A DNA stretch of 64,000 bases, from NCBI RefSeq assembly GCF_028288225.1, contig NZ_JAQBOC010000031.1:124001-188000 (forward strand), read 5' to 3'. The translations under genes were made by a program, and so were the position numbers. The notes beneath the pieces were generated by a model. That model was not told where the DNA came from. It saw only the letters and a program-made list of their open reading frames with translations, and ran no database searches. Source of the stretch: Mucilaginibacter sp. Lineage in GTDB: Bacteria; Bacteroidota; Bacteroidia; Sphingobacteriales; Sphingobacteriaceae. Each line of letters opens with the position of its first letter. Position 1 is the first letter of the stretch. Below, piece after piece: positions 34,122 through 41,218 of this stretch.

Positions 34122-34514
34122 TTATTTGGCTTGCGGCACCGAGTGCAAAGCTACCCTGTTACCTTCAGGATCCATAAAAACTGCCATATGCCCGTATTCT
34201 GGCGTAATTTCTGTTTTTGGAATAACTATGGTACCGCCGGCCGCTTCTATTTTATCCAGGATGTTTTGTACGTCGGGATTTGCGTTAAGATACACCAGCG
34301 GACCGCTATCTGCCGATGGTTTATAAAAATCGCCGCTTTTGCAAATGGCGCCGCCTATATTCATTGGACTTTCAGTTGGAAACATCCGCATTTGCAATTG
34401 TGGCATATCCATGGGGATCATTTTAATATCAAAAATTTCTTCATAGAATTTTTGAGCACGGTCAATGTCGGTCGATGGGATTTCGAACCAGCTAATGGCA
34501 TTTTTAAAGATCAT
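34122..34514 (-). CDS. VOC family protein (glyoxalase-like)
   Basis: A 130-residue single-module VOC protein: ISWFEIPSTDIDRAQKFYEEIF at the start and GHMAVFMDPEGNRVALHS at the end are typical. The first metal His is replaced (the motif begins with ISWFEI), and the family of this type (PA2721-like) often lacks the classical metal set, so catalysis cannot be assumed. Length is normal. It stands alone, with the start at ATG 34514; the next gene is divergent. Confidence 0.88.
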   Translation of the reverse strand: MIFKNAISWFEIPSTDIDRAQKFYEEIFDIKMIPMDMPQLQMRMFPTESPMNIGGAICKSGDFYKPSADSGPLVYLNANPDVQNILDKIEAAGGTIVIPKTEITPEYGHMAVFMDPEGNRVALHSVPQAK

Positions 34515-34633
34515 ATGATTAGATTTAAGCTATAAATTTAAACTATTTTATGAATTTGTAAATCTTTAACAATTTATTAATTGAATCATTTACGCTATTA
34601 TAGAATAGCTATGAATTAATTACGTTAAGGTTC

Positions 34634-34641
34634 TATATTTG
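34634..34641 (+). promoter_or_regulatory. Candidate -7 box of the TPR-like gene
   Basis: TATATTTG matches TAnnTTTG and lies 16 bases before the ATG at 34658. No perfect -33 box is seen. Confidence 0.45.
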
Positions 34642-34657
34642 AACAAGAAGATCAGCT

Positions 34658-35248
34658 ATGCTAAAAAGAACACTTTTATCGATATTTATTGTTTTGGGGT
34701 GCTTCACAGCAAACGCACAATCTGCCGATTCTGTTTACAGTAAATATTTAGATTTTAACCTCGCCCGTTTCCAGGGTGAGAATGATAAAATAGTAGAGCT
34801 TGGTGAAAGCTTATTGCCTGTTGCTGATAAATTACCTGAAAAGGCCAGGATAAACTTTTATTTTTCGATAGGTAAAGTTTATGAGGATAACAATACGCCT
34901 GAAAAAGCACTCATTTATTACAACAAAGTAGTAGCGGCAGTGCCCGATTATTACGTAGTGCACAGGGGACTAGGCTATATATATCTTGAGCAGGCAAAGG
35001 AGATCAGGAATAAATTATATGCATCGTCAGATCCGGCTGTTACAAAAAAGCTAACCGATGATTATAACACAGCTGCCCGGAAAGCTTTACCCCATCTTGA
35101 AAAGGCCCAGGCCTGCGACCCAAGCGATGAAACACTTGATGAGATAAAATCGCTTTATAAAAACATGAAAGACACCGAGGGACTGAATACTTTGGATAGC
35201 CGGTTAAAAGAATTAAGTAAGCATTGTATTGATATTTTGGAGGATTAG
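34658..35248 (+). CDS. Secreted TPR-like protein
   Basis: A 196-residue protein with a signal peptide (1-20, ending ANAQ). Two to three degenerate tetratricopeptide repeats follow: KARINFYFSIGKVYEDNNTPEKALIYYNKVVAA and YVVHRGLGYIYLEQAKEI, ending in a helical tail. It is probably periplasmic and binds a partner protein. No enzymatic motif is seen, and the gene is alone on its strand. Confidence 0.75.
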   Translation: MLKRTLLSIFIVLGCFTANAQSADSVYSKYLDFNLARFQGENDKIVELGESLLPVADKLPEKARINFYFSIGKVYEDNNTPEKALIYYNKVVAAVPDYYVVHRGLGYIYLEQAKEIRNKLYASSDPAVTKKLTDDYNTAARKALPHLEKAQACDPSDETLDEIKSLYKNMKDTEGLNTLDSRLKELSKHCIDILED

Positions 35249-35306
35249 TAGTGAAGTAAATGGCTAAAGGTAAAGGATTAAGAGTGCTGTAATTAATAAC
35301 TCAATG

Positions 35307-35654
35307 CTACACTCCAATCCCTTTCCTGACTTTCGCTGGCAATTTCTCAGCAATCAATTTGTACGATTGCTTTAAATAAAACTCCCATTCCTGCCGGGTT
35401 AGCCTGCTGATGTCGTCAATATGCACCCATTTATAGCGCGCAACATATTCCTGCGGAGAAAAACCCTCCTTTGAGATGATAGCCTCAAAATCCTCTGCAG
35501 GTACCTTAAATGATGCTGAAACCGGCACACTATCCGGCGAGGTGAACAGGAATGATTTTCCGCCCACATTAAAGCATAAGTGTGAGCCAAGTTTTATGTC
35601 TTCGGTTACCCCGGCAAACTGCTTGCAAAGTGTTTGGAGATCTTCTATTGTCAT
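35307..35654 (-). CDS. MmcQ/YjbR family protein
   Basis: A 115-residue protein of the MmcQ/YjbR family, with the CyaY-like DNA-binding fold. The features are MTIEDLQTLCKQFAGVTEDIKLG at the start, FNVGGKSFLFTSPDS in the middle and a final YKLIAEKLPAKVRKGI. Earlier work reports DNA binding by some members but a firm role is lacking. I place the start at ATG 35654; the frame upstream to 35714 lies in the word-type repeat. Confidence 0.88.
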   Translation of the reverse strand: MTIEDLQTLCKQFAGVTEDIKLGSHLCFNVGGKSFLFTSPDSVPVSASFKVPAEDFEAIISKEGFSPQEYVARYKWVHIDDISRLTRQEWEFYLKQSYKLIAEKLPAKVRKGIGV

Positions 35655-35664
35655 GGTATGTAGT

Positions 35665-35809
35665 TGAATAGGTTGATTGAGTTGAATTAAGTTGATTAGG
35701 TTAACAATCTGCAATTTTTTTTAACGTTAATAGTCAATAATAAACCTAATCTATTAAAATTAAAAGATATAACTCAATCAACCCCTCACTTAATCCAACT
35801 CAATCAACC
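35665..35809. repeat. Word-type inverted repeat between YjbR-like and hydrolase genes
   Basis: GGTTGATTGAGTTG (35671-35684) pairs perfectly with 35796-35809; further copies of the words AACTCAATCAACC (35771-35783) and TTAATCC lie on the right. The right arm ends 19 bases before the ATG at 35829. The words are those of 3137-3234 and 12938-13031. Confidence 0.85.
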
Positions 35810-35828
35810 CTACACAACTTACCACAAC

Positions 35829-36641
35829 ATGAAGAAATGCTTAACCGCCATAGCCACATTGAGCTTCCTGCTATTTTTAAATGCGCACCTGTTTGCTCAG
35901 CCCGCTCCGGAAGGTAATTATTATACCTCGTTTGATAGTACAAAAATTTACTACGAGGTAAAGGGTGATGGTTATCCGGTGATATTGATCCATGGTTTTT
36001 CGGGCACGGGGCAGGGTTGGAAAAACTGCGCCGTTTATAATGATCTATTGAATGCGGGCTATAAAGTTATTCTGATAGATCAGCGGGGTAACGGGCGGTC
36101 AGACAAGCCGCACACGGATGCCGGTTACTCAAATGATGCCGAGGCCAAAGATATTATGGGTCTTGCCACTTATCTTAAATTAAAAAATTATGATGCTGTA
36201 GGTTACTCGCGCGGCTCTATCATTGCATCGCGGCTTTTAGTTTTAGATAAACGCCTGCATAAGGCGGTTATGGGCGGCATGGGTGATGCCTATACCAACC
36301 CCGACTGGCCCCGCAGGATCCATGCTTATAAGGCTTTAATGGGCGATACCACATTACATGATGTTGATGATATGGTAAAGTATATCCGCTCACAGCATTT
36401 TGATGAGCTTGCACTTGCCTATCAGCAAAAATGGCAGCCATCAACCAGCAAAAAAGAGCTGGCAGCCGTGCGCAGGCCTGTGTTAATTATCCGTGGCAGC
36501 GACGATAAAGAAAACGGCTCAGAAATAGGTTTAAATAAACTTATCCCACATTCGGACTTAAATTATGTTCCCGGAAATCATAATACTGCCATCAGGAACA
36601 CCGAATTTTCTGAATCTGTGACCAGCTTTCTAAAAGACTAA
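35829..36641 (+). CDS. Secreted alpha/beta hydrolase
   Basis: A 270-residue hydrolase with a signal peptide (1-23, ending LFAQ), so periplasmic. The oxyanion segment is LIHGFSGTG, the nucleophile elbow is G125-Y-S127-R-G in DAVGYSRGS, an acid is in IIRGSDDKEN, and the catalytic His is in VPGNHNTAI. The substrate is unknown, though the RG after the Ser is seen in many carboxylesterase- and haloperoxidase-like members. The leader contains a word-type inverted repeat. Confidence 0.88.
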   Translation: MKKCLTAIATLSFLLFLNAHLFAQPAPEGNYYTSFDSTKIYYEVKGDGYPVILIHGFSGTGQGWKNCAVYNDLLNAGYKVILIDQRGNGRSDKPHTDAGYSNDAEAKDIMGLATYLKLKNYDAVGYSRGSIIASRLLVLDKRLHKAVMGGMGDAYTNPDWPRRIHAYKALMGDTTLHDVDDMVKYIRSQHFDELALAYQQKWQPSTSKKELAAVRRPVLIIRGSDDKENGSEIGLNKLIPHSDLNYVPGNHNTAIRNTEFSESVTSFLKD

Positions 36642-36735
36642 ATTTTACTAAATAGGGCAAGTGCGGCAATAGCTGTAAATCAGTTTATTATACTGGCTAC
36701 AAAACAATTTTTTTTATTTTTTCTTTTAATAGAAT

Positions 36736-37953
36736 ATGGATAAATTTTTTACAACCATTTTTTATTGTTTACTGCCTTGCCTTATCTTTGCACAAACGCC
36801 TACAGATACAGCTAATGTAAAGGTGGATACTACAGGGCAAAGAGACCTTATTGATATTGGTTCAGCTATTTTAAAGTTAAAACCAAGGCCTTATAACCCG
36901 GAAAAAAAGCAGGTATATTTTTCTATTTTACCCATATCATCATCGCTGCCTGGTGGCTCTAAGGCAATTGTAACATCTACAACGGCCGGTTTTTATTTAG
37001 GCAACCGAAAAACCACTTACCTGTCAAGCGTAACTTTTGCGCCATACTTTAACTTAAAAGGAAGGTATGGCTTGCCTCTGCATTCAAGTATATGGATGCC
37101 TGATAATACATATAATGTGCAGGGCGATACCCGCTTTTTAGTTTACCCGCAATATACCTGGGGGCAGGGAGGCAAGCGTGCCGAGGGTGATAAACTTTTG
37201 GTGGATTTTAACTATATCAGATTTTACCAAAGTGTGCTTAAACGGATAAAGCCCTATTTTTATGTGGGCATAGGGTATAATCTTGATTATTATTTTAACA
37301 TCAATACAAGAAACAGCCACTCTGCGGTTACGCTAAAAGATTTTACAGGATACCAGTATGGCACAACGGAAGGAAATTCTTTTTCATCGGGACTTACCGT
37401 AAATGCAGTGTACGATACCAGGCAAAATTCCATCAATCCTATTCCGGGTGTATATGCCAGTTTTATTTACAGGCACAATGCCGGACTACTGGGAAGCGAC
37501 AATAACGCACAATCGGTGTATATTGATTTTCGCAAATACATAGCCTTAGGTAAAAGCGGCAGGAAGAAAAATATACTTGCGATGTGGAGTTATTACTGGA
37601 CTGCTATCTCAGACGGAACGCCCTTTTTAAGCTTACCAGGCATAGGAAATGACCCCTATCAACGGTCGGGGCGCGGAATTGAACAAAATCGTTACAGGGG
37701 AGAAAATTTACTTTATTTTGAGGCAGAATATCGCCGTGATATTACCGATAACGGACTGTTTGGTTTCGTAGTATTTACAAATTTTAATTCGGCCAGTGAG
37801 CCAAATACGCATCGTTTTGCCTATGTAAACCCTGCAGCCGGTGGCGGTCTCCGTATAAAATTCAATAAAAGATCTGATACCAATGTTGCCCTTGACTATG
37901 GTTTTAGTAAAGGTTATAGCGGTCTGATAATAGGACTTGGAGAGGCTTTTTAA
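36736..37953 (+). CDS. Omp85/surface antigen-type outer-membrane protein
   Basis: A 405-residue protein with a signal peptide (about 1-19, ending IFAQ) and a 16-strand barrel pattern of the bacterial surface antigen (Omp85, BamA/TamA) type without POTRA domains. The region GRGIEQNRYRGENLLYFEAEYR near 312-332 resembles the conserved RG(F/Y) loop and following strand, and the C-terminal segment ends YSGLIIGLGEAF with the terminal Phe. The IPGVYASFIYR and AVYDTRQNS segments are typical of these barrels. POTRA-less relatives include lipase-linked and metallophosphatase-linked proteins. Function unknown. Confidence 0.85.
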   Translation: MDKFFTTIFYCLLPCLIFAQTPTDTANVKVDTTGQRDLIDIGSAILKLKPRPYNPEKKQVYFSILPISSSLPGGSKAIVTSTTAGFYLGNRKTTYLSSVTFAPYFNLKGRYGLPLHSSIWMPDNTYNVQGDTRFLVYPQYTWGQGGKRAEGDKLLVDFNYIRFYQSVLKRIKPYFYVGIGYNLDYYFNINTRNSHSAVTLKDFTGYQYGTTEGNSFSSGLTVNAVYDTRQNSINPIPGVYASFIYRHNAGLLGSDNNAQSVYIDFRKYIALGKSGRKKNILAMWSYYWTAISDGTPFLSLPGIGNDPYQRSGRGIEQNRYRGENLLYFEAEYRRDITDNGLFGFVVFTNFNSASEPNTHRFAYVNPAAGGGLRIKFNKRSDTNVALDYGFSKGYSGLIIGLGEAF

Positions 37954-38080
37954 GTAAAAATTTTAATATTATAGTAATATATTAATTATTAATACAAAAT
38001 ATAGATTATATTTACTCAGTAAGTTTTAGCCGATCCATAGTTTTTATTTGCATCCATACTTTTTTAATTTTTAACGTTAC

Positions 38081-38437
38081 ATGGGAAAGCGGATTTTAGT
38101 ATTGGATGATAACCAGGATATCCTGGATATAGTGCAAGAAACTCTAATGTATGAGGATTTTGAGGTGCAAAGCACTTCACGGAGTGACGCAGTTGTATCT
38201 TTGGCTGAAACGTTTATACCCGATTTGGTTATATTGGATTATCGCGTTGCCGGTTTAAATGGAGGCGAACTGTGTATGCAATTTAAATCACACCCCCGTT
38301 TTAAAAATATTCCTGTAATTATCTATTCAGCCTATATTAACAATAACAGCGAGTTATATGCTTATGGCTGCGATGCAATTATCAATAAACCCTTTGATTT
38401 AACCGAACTGGTAGAAAAAGTTAACAGTTTATTATAA
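38081..38437 (+). CDS. Single-domain response regulator (receiver only)
   Basis: A 118-residue protein that is just a receiver domain: acidic pair D9/D10, phospho-acceptor D53 in VILDYRVAGLNG, S83 in the switch position, K103 in INKPFD. There is no output domain, so it works by binding another protein or as a phosphate relay. No kinase is adjacent. A second receiver protein (39420) of similar type lies 1 kb downstream, with two small Cys4 proteins in between, an unusual arrangement. Confidence 0.93.
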   Translation: MGKRILVLDDNQDILDIVQETLMYEDFEVQSTSRSDAVVSLAETFIPDLVILDYRVAGLNGGELCMQFKSHPRFKNIPVIIYSAYINNNSELYAYGCDAIINKPFDLTELVEKVNSLL

Positions 38438-38553
38438 ATAAAGCCACTCCTTATTCATATTATTGCCTGTTGTTATTTTTTTAAAGATATATAATTATTG
38501 TACGGTTTTTGTTGTTTTTTTAGCGAAAAGATTGCCCCAAATAATGCTTTAAT

Positions 38554-38745
38554 ATGTTATCGCCATCAAATAATTACAGTAAACCTATGCGCAATAAGAA
38601 GAGATTATATTTTTGTCCAAAATGTAAAAAAAAACTGACCGAGAGAATTAGCAGAGGCATACTGGTCAAAACATTTTTATTTTGGCTTCCTATAAAAAGC
38701 TACTTTTGTTATTACTGCAAACGCAAACGTTACTTTTTTCATTAA
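38554..38745 (+). CDS. Small Cys4 (zinc-ribbon-like) microprotein, copy 1
   Basis: A 63-residue, highly basic protein with cysteines at C21-x-x-C24 and C52-x-x-C55, exactly 27 residues apart between the pairs. It aligns with the next gene along its length: Y-x-C-P-K-C, then ISRG/VRRG, a hydrophobic L-x-P-(I/L)-K segment and F-C-x-x-C-K. The pattern suggests one zinc ion bound by four Cys. A second possible start, ATG 38587, would give 52 residues and still include all four. I do not recognise a named family. It ends inside the first of two tandem 20-base repeats (38740-38779). Confidence 0.65.
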   Translation: MLSPSNNYSKPMRNKKRLYFCPKCKKKLTERISRGILVKTFLFWLPIKSYFCYYCKRKRYFFH

Positions 38746-38779
38746 TTTTGTTTAAATTTCATTAATACTGTTTAAATTT
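38740..38779. repeat. Tandem 20-base repeat after the first Cys4 gene
   Basis: 38740-38759 (CATTAATTTTGTTTAAATTT) and 38760-38779 (CATTAATACTGTTTAAATTT) are adjacent direct copies, 18 of 20 identical. The first contains the stop codon of the gene. Confidence 0.8.
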
Positions 38780-38847
38780 TGCTTGTTTCCATAAGTCATT
38801 ATTGCTTTATATATTCTATTTTTATCCGATATAAATAGTTCATAATT

Positions 38848-39039
38848 TTGGCGAAAAGAAAATTTAAATCAGAAGATTACAACTGTCTTAAATGTGGCAG
38901 TCCGTTTCATTTTCAGGTACGCAGAGGCTGGTTTATGAAAAGATTATCATATTTTTTTCCGCTAAAAAAACTCTTTTGCGCTAAATGCAAAAAAGCCTCG
39001 TACGTGTTTATAAAAAAGGAAACAACTGTTGAGGTATAA
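38848..39039 (+). CDS. Small Cys4 (zinc-ribbon-like) microprotein, copy 2
   Basis: A 63-residue basic protein with C13-x-x-C16 and C44-x-x-C47, the same 27-residue spacing as copy 1 (38554). The aligned region runs from YNCLKC to FCAKCKK and shows the same R-R-G, P-L-K and aromatic positions, so the two are tandem duplicates. The frame opens with TTG at 38848; no ATG lies close upstream and the next Met is at residue 30, so a TTG start is my best guess. Function unknown. Zinc binding is an inference from the Cys spacing. Confidence 0.6.
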   Translation: MAKRKFKSEDYNCLKCGSPFHFQVRRGWFMKRLSYFFPLKKLFCAKCKKASYVFIKKETTVEV

Positions 39040-39419
39040 AATTCACCGCATATTATTCTCCTTATTTTAACTATCGCTTTAATAAAATTCCTTTAAATAG
39101 AAAATATGTCTATTTTTTGAACAATAGTTTAGAAATGTGAACATAAATATCAAATTATATTAATAATCCACTACATTTTAGTACAATATATAAAAGCCAA
39201 ATTATTTAGTTATAAACAGCTTAATGCAATAAATAAAGGTTTTTTTGCGCGATTATTCAAAAGTGCATATAATGTTAATAAAATCCGGCGGTATTGGTTA
39301 AAAAGATGGTATAGTAATTGTACTTAATACAATTAACATTGTATTTACTTATACAATAATATTAAACAGGCTTAAATATAATGCCTTTATATGAGTAAAC
39401 TATTTAGTAATAATTTAAG
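39040..39419. other. AT-rich intergenic region with tandem dyads
   Basis: No gene is seen in these 380 bases. Two adjacent perfect dyads with the same half-site TTGTA/TACAA lie at 39315-39335 (TAATTGTA-CTTAA-TACAATTA) and 39338-39357 (ATTGTAT-TTACTT-ATACAAT), about 65-80 bases before the receiver gene at 39420. They look like operator sites for a dimeric regulator. Confidence 0.55.
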
Positions 39420-39785
39420 ATGAGACGGATATTAGCGGTGGATGACGATAAGGATATATTGGATGTTTTGCAATATATTCTTGAAGATTCGGGGTATGAA
39501 GTAGAGACACTTTCCGACGGGCGATTTTTGTTTGAAAAAATAAACGCACATATGCCCGATTTAATTTTGCTTGATATAATGCTTGGCAGTTTGGATGGAC
39601 GGGATCTTTGCAAAGCAGTTAAGGCTACAGATGCAACCCATGATATACCTGTTATACTAATATCTGCCAGTCATAGCGTGGCCGGTTCAATGAATCAAAA
39701 AGGCGCTCCGGATGCGTTTATAGCCAAACCCTTTGATATTGATGATCTGCTGACGGCTGTAAAAGGACAATTAGCAGCCGCATAA
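39420..39785 (+). CDS. Single-domain response regulator (receiver only)
   Basis: A 121-residue receiver-only protein with the acidic cluster in AVDDDKD, phospho-acceptor D52 in ILLDIMLG, S82 at the switch position and K103 in IAKPFD. It is related to the receiver protein at 38081, which has the same length class and the same KPFD ending. No output domain and no nearby kinase. The tandem TTGTA/TACAA dyads lie upstream. It may act with the other receiver or with the two Cys4 proteins, which is inferred from position only. Confidence 0.93.
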   Translation: MRRILAVDDDKDILDVLQYILEDSGYEVETLSDGRFLFEKINAHMPDLILLDIMLGSLDGRDLCKAVKATDATHDIPVILISASHSVAGSMNQKGAPDAFIAKPFDIDDLLTAVKGQLAAA

Positions 39786-39875
39786 GTAAGTTTGCAGTTG
39801 CCGGTTTGCGGTTGGCAGTTAAAAGCCAAATCAAAACCATATATTGTTAACCCCATTAACAAAACTGCTCACTGC

Positions 39876-41006
39876 CTACTGCTTCACCCCCAGTTCCTTC
39901 AGTTCCTTGTCAATCCGCTCATTCCATTTTTGCTGTTCAGTAGTATTTGTGCCGTGGTGGGTTTCATCATCATATTGCTTCTGCAGATTATTCATTTCCC
40001 TGTAAGCATCCAGGTATTCCTCATTTATTGGCCCATTGTAATTTTCCGTGGTAAGTGTCCTTGCTTTAATTGTCTGCTTAAAATGTTCAGCTGCTATTTT
40101 TACTATATCAAAATGTCTTTGCTCGTGGTTTAAGGTGTAATTATTCCTGCTGCCTTCCTTTGCCCAGCTGGCGCTTTTTGGTAAACAAGCTTTAATACCA
40201 AGGTGCAGATTAATTATGCCATTAACAATTTCGGCATGTTCGACATAACCAAGGGTAGGAAATACCTCTGCCTCATATTTACTATTTGGTACTTTCGATT
40301 GAAAATCAGCCCAGGTTAAAGGCCGCTTAACGTTATAGTAAATGCTGTCGCCTTCGGGCTTTTCAGTATAATCAGTAAACATAACTTTAACGCCACGGGC
40401 CAGTTTAATATTAGTTTCTGCCTGTTGGTTCATCCAGGTATTTATATATAACAGCCCGTTTGTTAATACGTGCCGCAACGTTGGTTCTATATCCCGGGTT
40501 TGCCCCGCATCCCTATTATAAACCGCCTTGCCATTATAATCTGCAAGGTGCAGCATATCATCCTCTCCCTTATCAAGGGCAAAAGAAAATATCACATCTA
40601 TGCGCCCCTCCACTATGTTGCCTGCCTGAGCTGTTTCACTTATGTTTATCTTTTTCAGGCTGATAATTACCGGGCGCAGTGCAGTATTTCGGGGGATGCT
40701 GTTATTAATAAACTGCTTAATAGCAAGGAATGTTCCACCTTTTAAATCAACAGGATACGCTTTAGATTGTATGCCTTTAATATTTATGATAGGCATAAGT
40801 AGTGCAATTGCATGGCGATTTTCACGTTCATCGATTACTTTAGCTATATAAAATTCTTTAGGCGTTATCGGCAGCCGCTCATCAGCTAAAACAATATTAT
40901 CAATTTGTTTTGGCGAGGATTGAAAACCGGAAAATGCGATGAAAACAAATAATAAAATACAGTTATAAGAAATTTTGAGAGTATAATTTAAACTGGTCAT
41001 TATCAA
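39876..41006 (-). CDS. DUF922 domain protein, putative Zn protease
   Basis: A 376-residue protein with a signal peptide (about 10-30, ending AFSGFQS). The C-terminal half is DUF922: RPLTWADFQ, then LNHEQRHFDIV near residue 302, an HExxH zinc motif, followed by AAEHFKQ. The N-terminal 190 residues are unassigned. Family knowledge suggests a secreted metalloprotease, though activity is unproven. The end of the protein is a helical, charged segment (LDAYREMNNLQKQYDDETHH). It is on the strand opposite to its neighbours, and a weak GTTGGCA-type repeat lies at 39788-39828. Confidence 0.78.
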   Translation of the reverse strand: MIMTSLNYTLKISYNCILLFVFIAFSGFQSSPKQIDNIVLADERLPITPKEFYIAKVIDERENRHAIALLMPIINIKGIQSKAYPVDLKGGTFLAIKQFINNSIPRNTALRPVIISLKKINISETAQAGNIVEGRIDVIFSFALDKGEDDMLHLADYNGKAVYNRDAGQTRDIEPTLRHVLTNGLLYINTWMNQQAETNIKLARGVKVMFTDYTEKPEGDSIYYNVKRPLTWADFQSKVPNSKYEAEVFPTLGYVEHAEIVNGIINLHLGIKACLPKSASWAKEGSRNNYTLNHEQRHFDIVKIAAEHFKQTIKARTLTTENYNGPINEEYLDAYREMNNLQKQYDDETHHGTNTTEQQKWNERIDKELKELGVKQ

Positions 41007-41218
41007 ATATAACGCTATTCAGGCTATGGTATTATTTGTCCCATATAAACAGCCGGGGTATGCTATCCTCCGTTCTTAACACCTTGTAAAGTTTTCCACA
41101 CCTATACCATGTAATATTTACTATCCGTTAAAAACAATGTTCTCCACACTATGTGAATTACTATTGTGGAATACCTTTTTAGGTTTCGCTATTTTCGCGA
41201 ATCGTTAGTTTGCTCCTT

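Noticed and set aside
36736..37953. BamA
   Set aside because: No POTRA domains and only 405 residues; BamA is about twice as long.
38848..39039. Pseudogene status of the second Cys4 gene
   Set aside because: It starts with TTG, but all four Cys and the aligned positions are conserved, which speaks for a functional frame.
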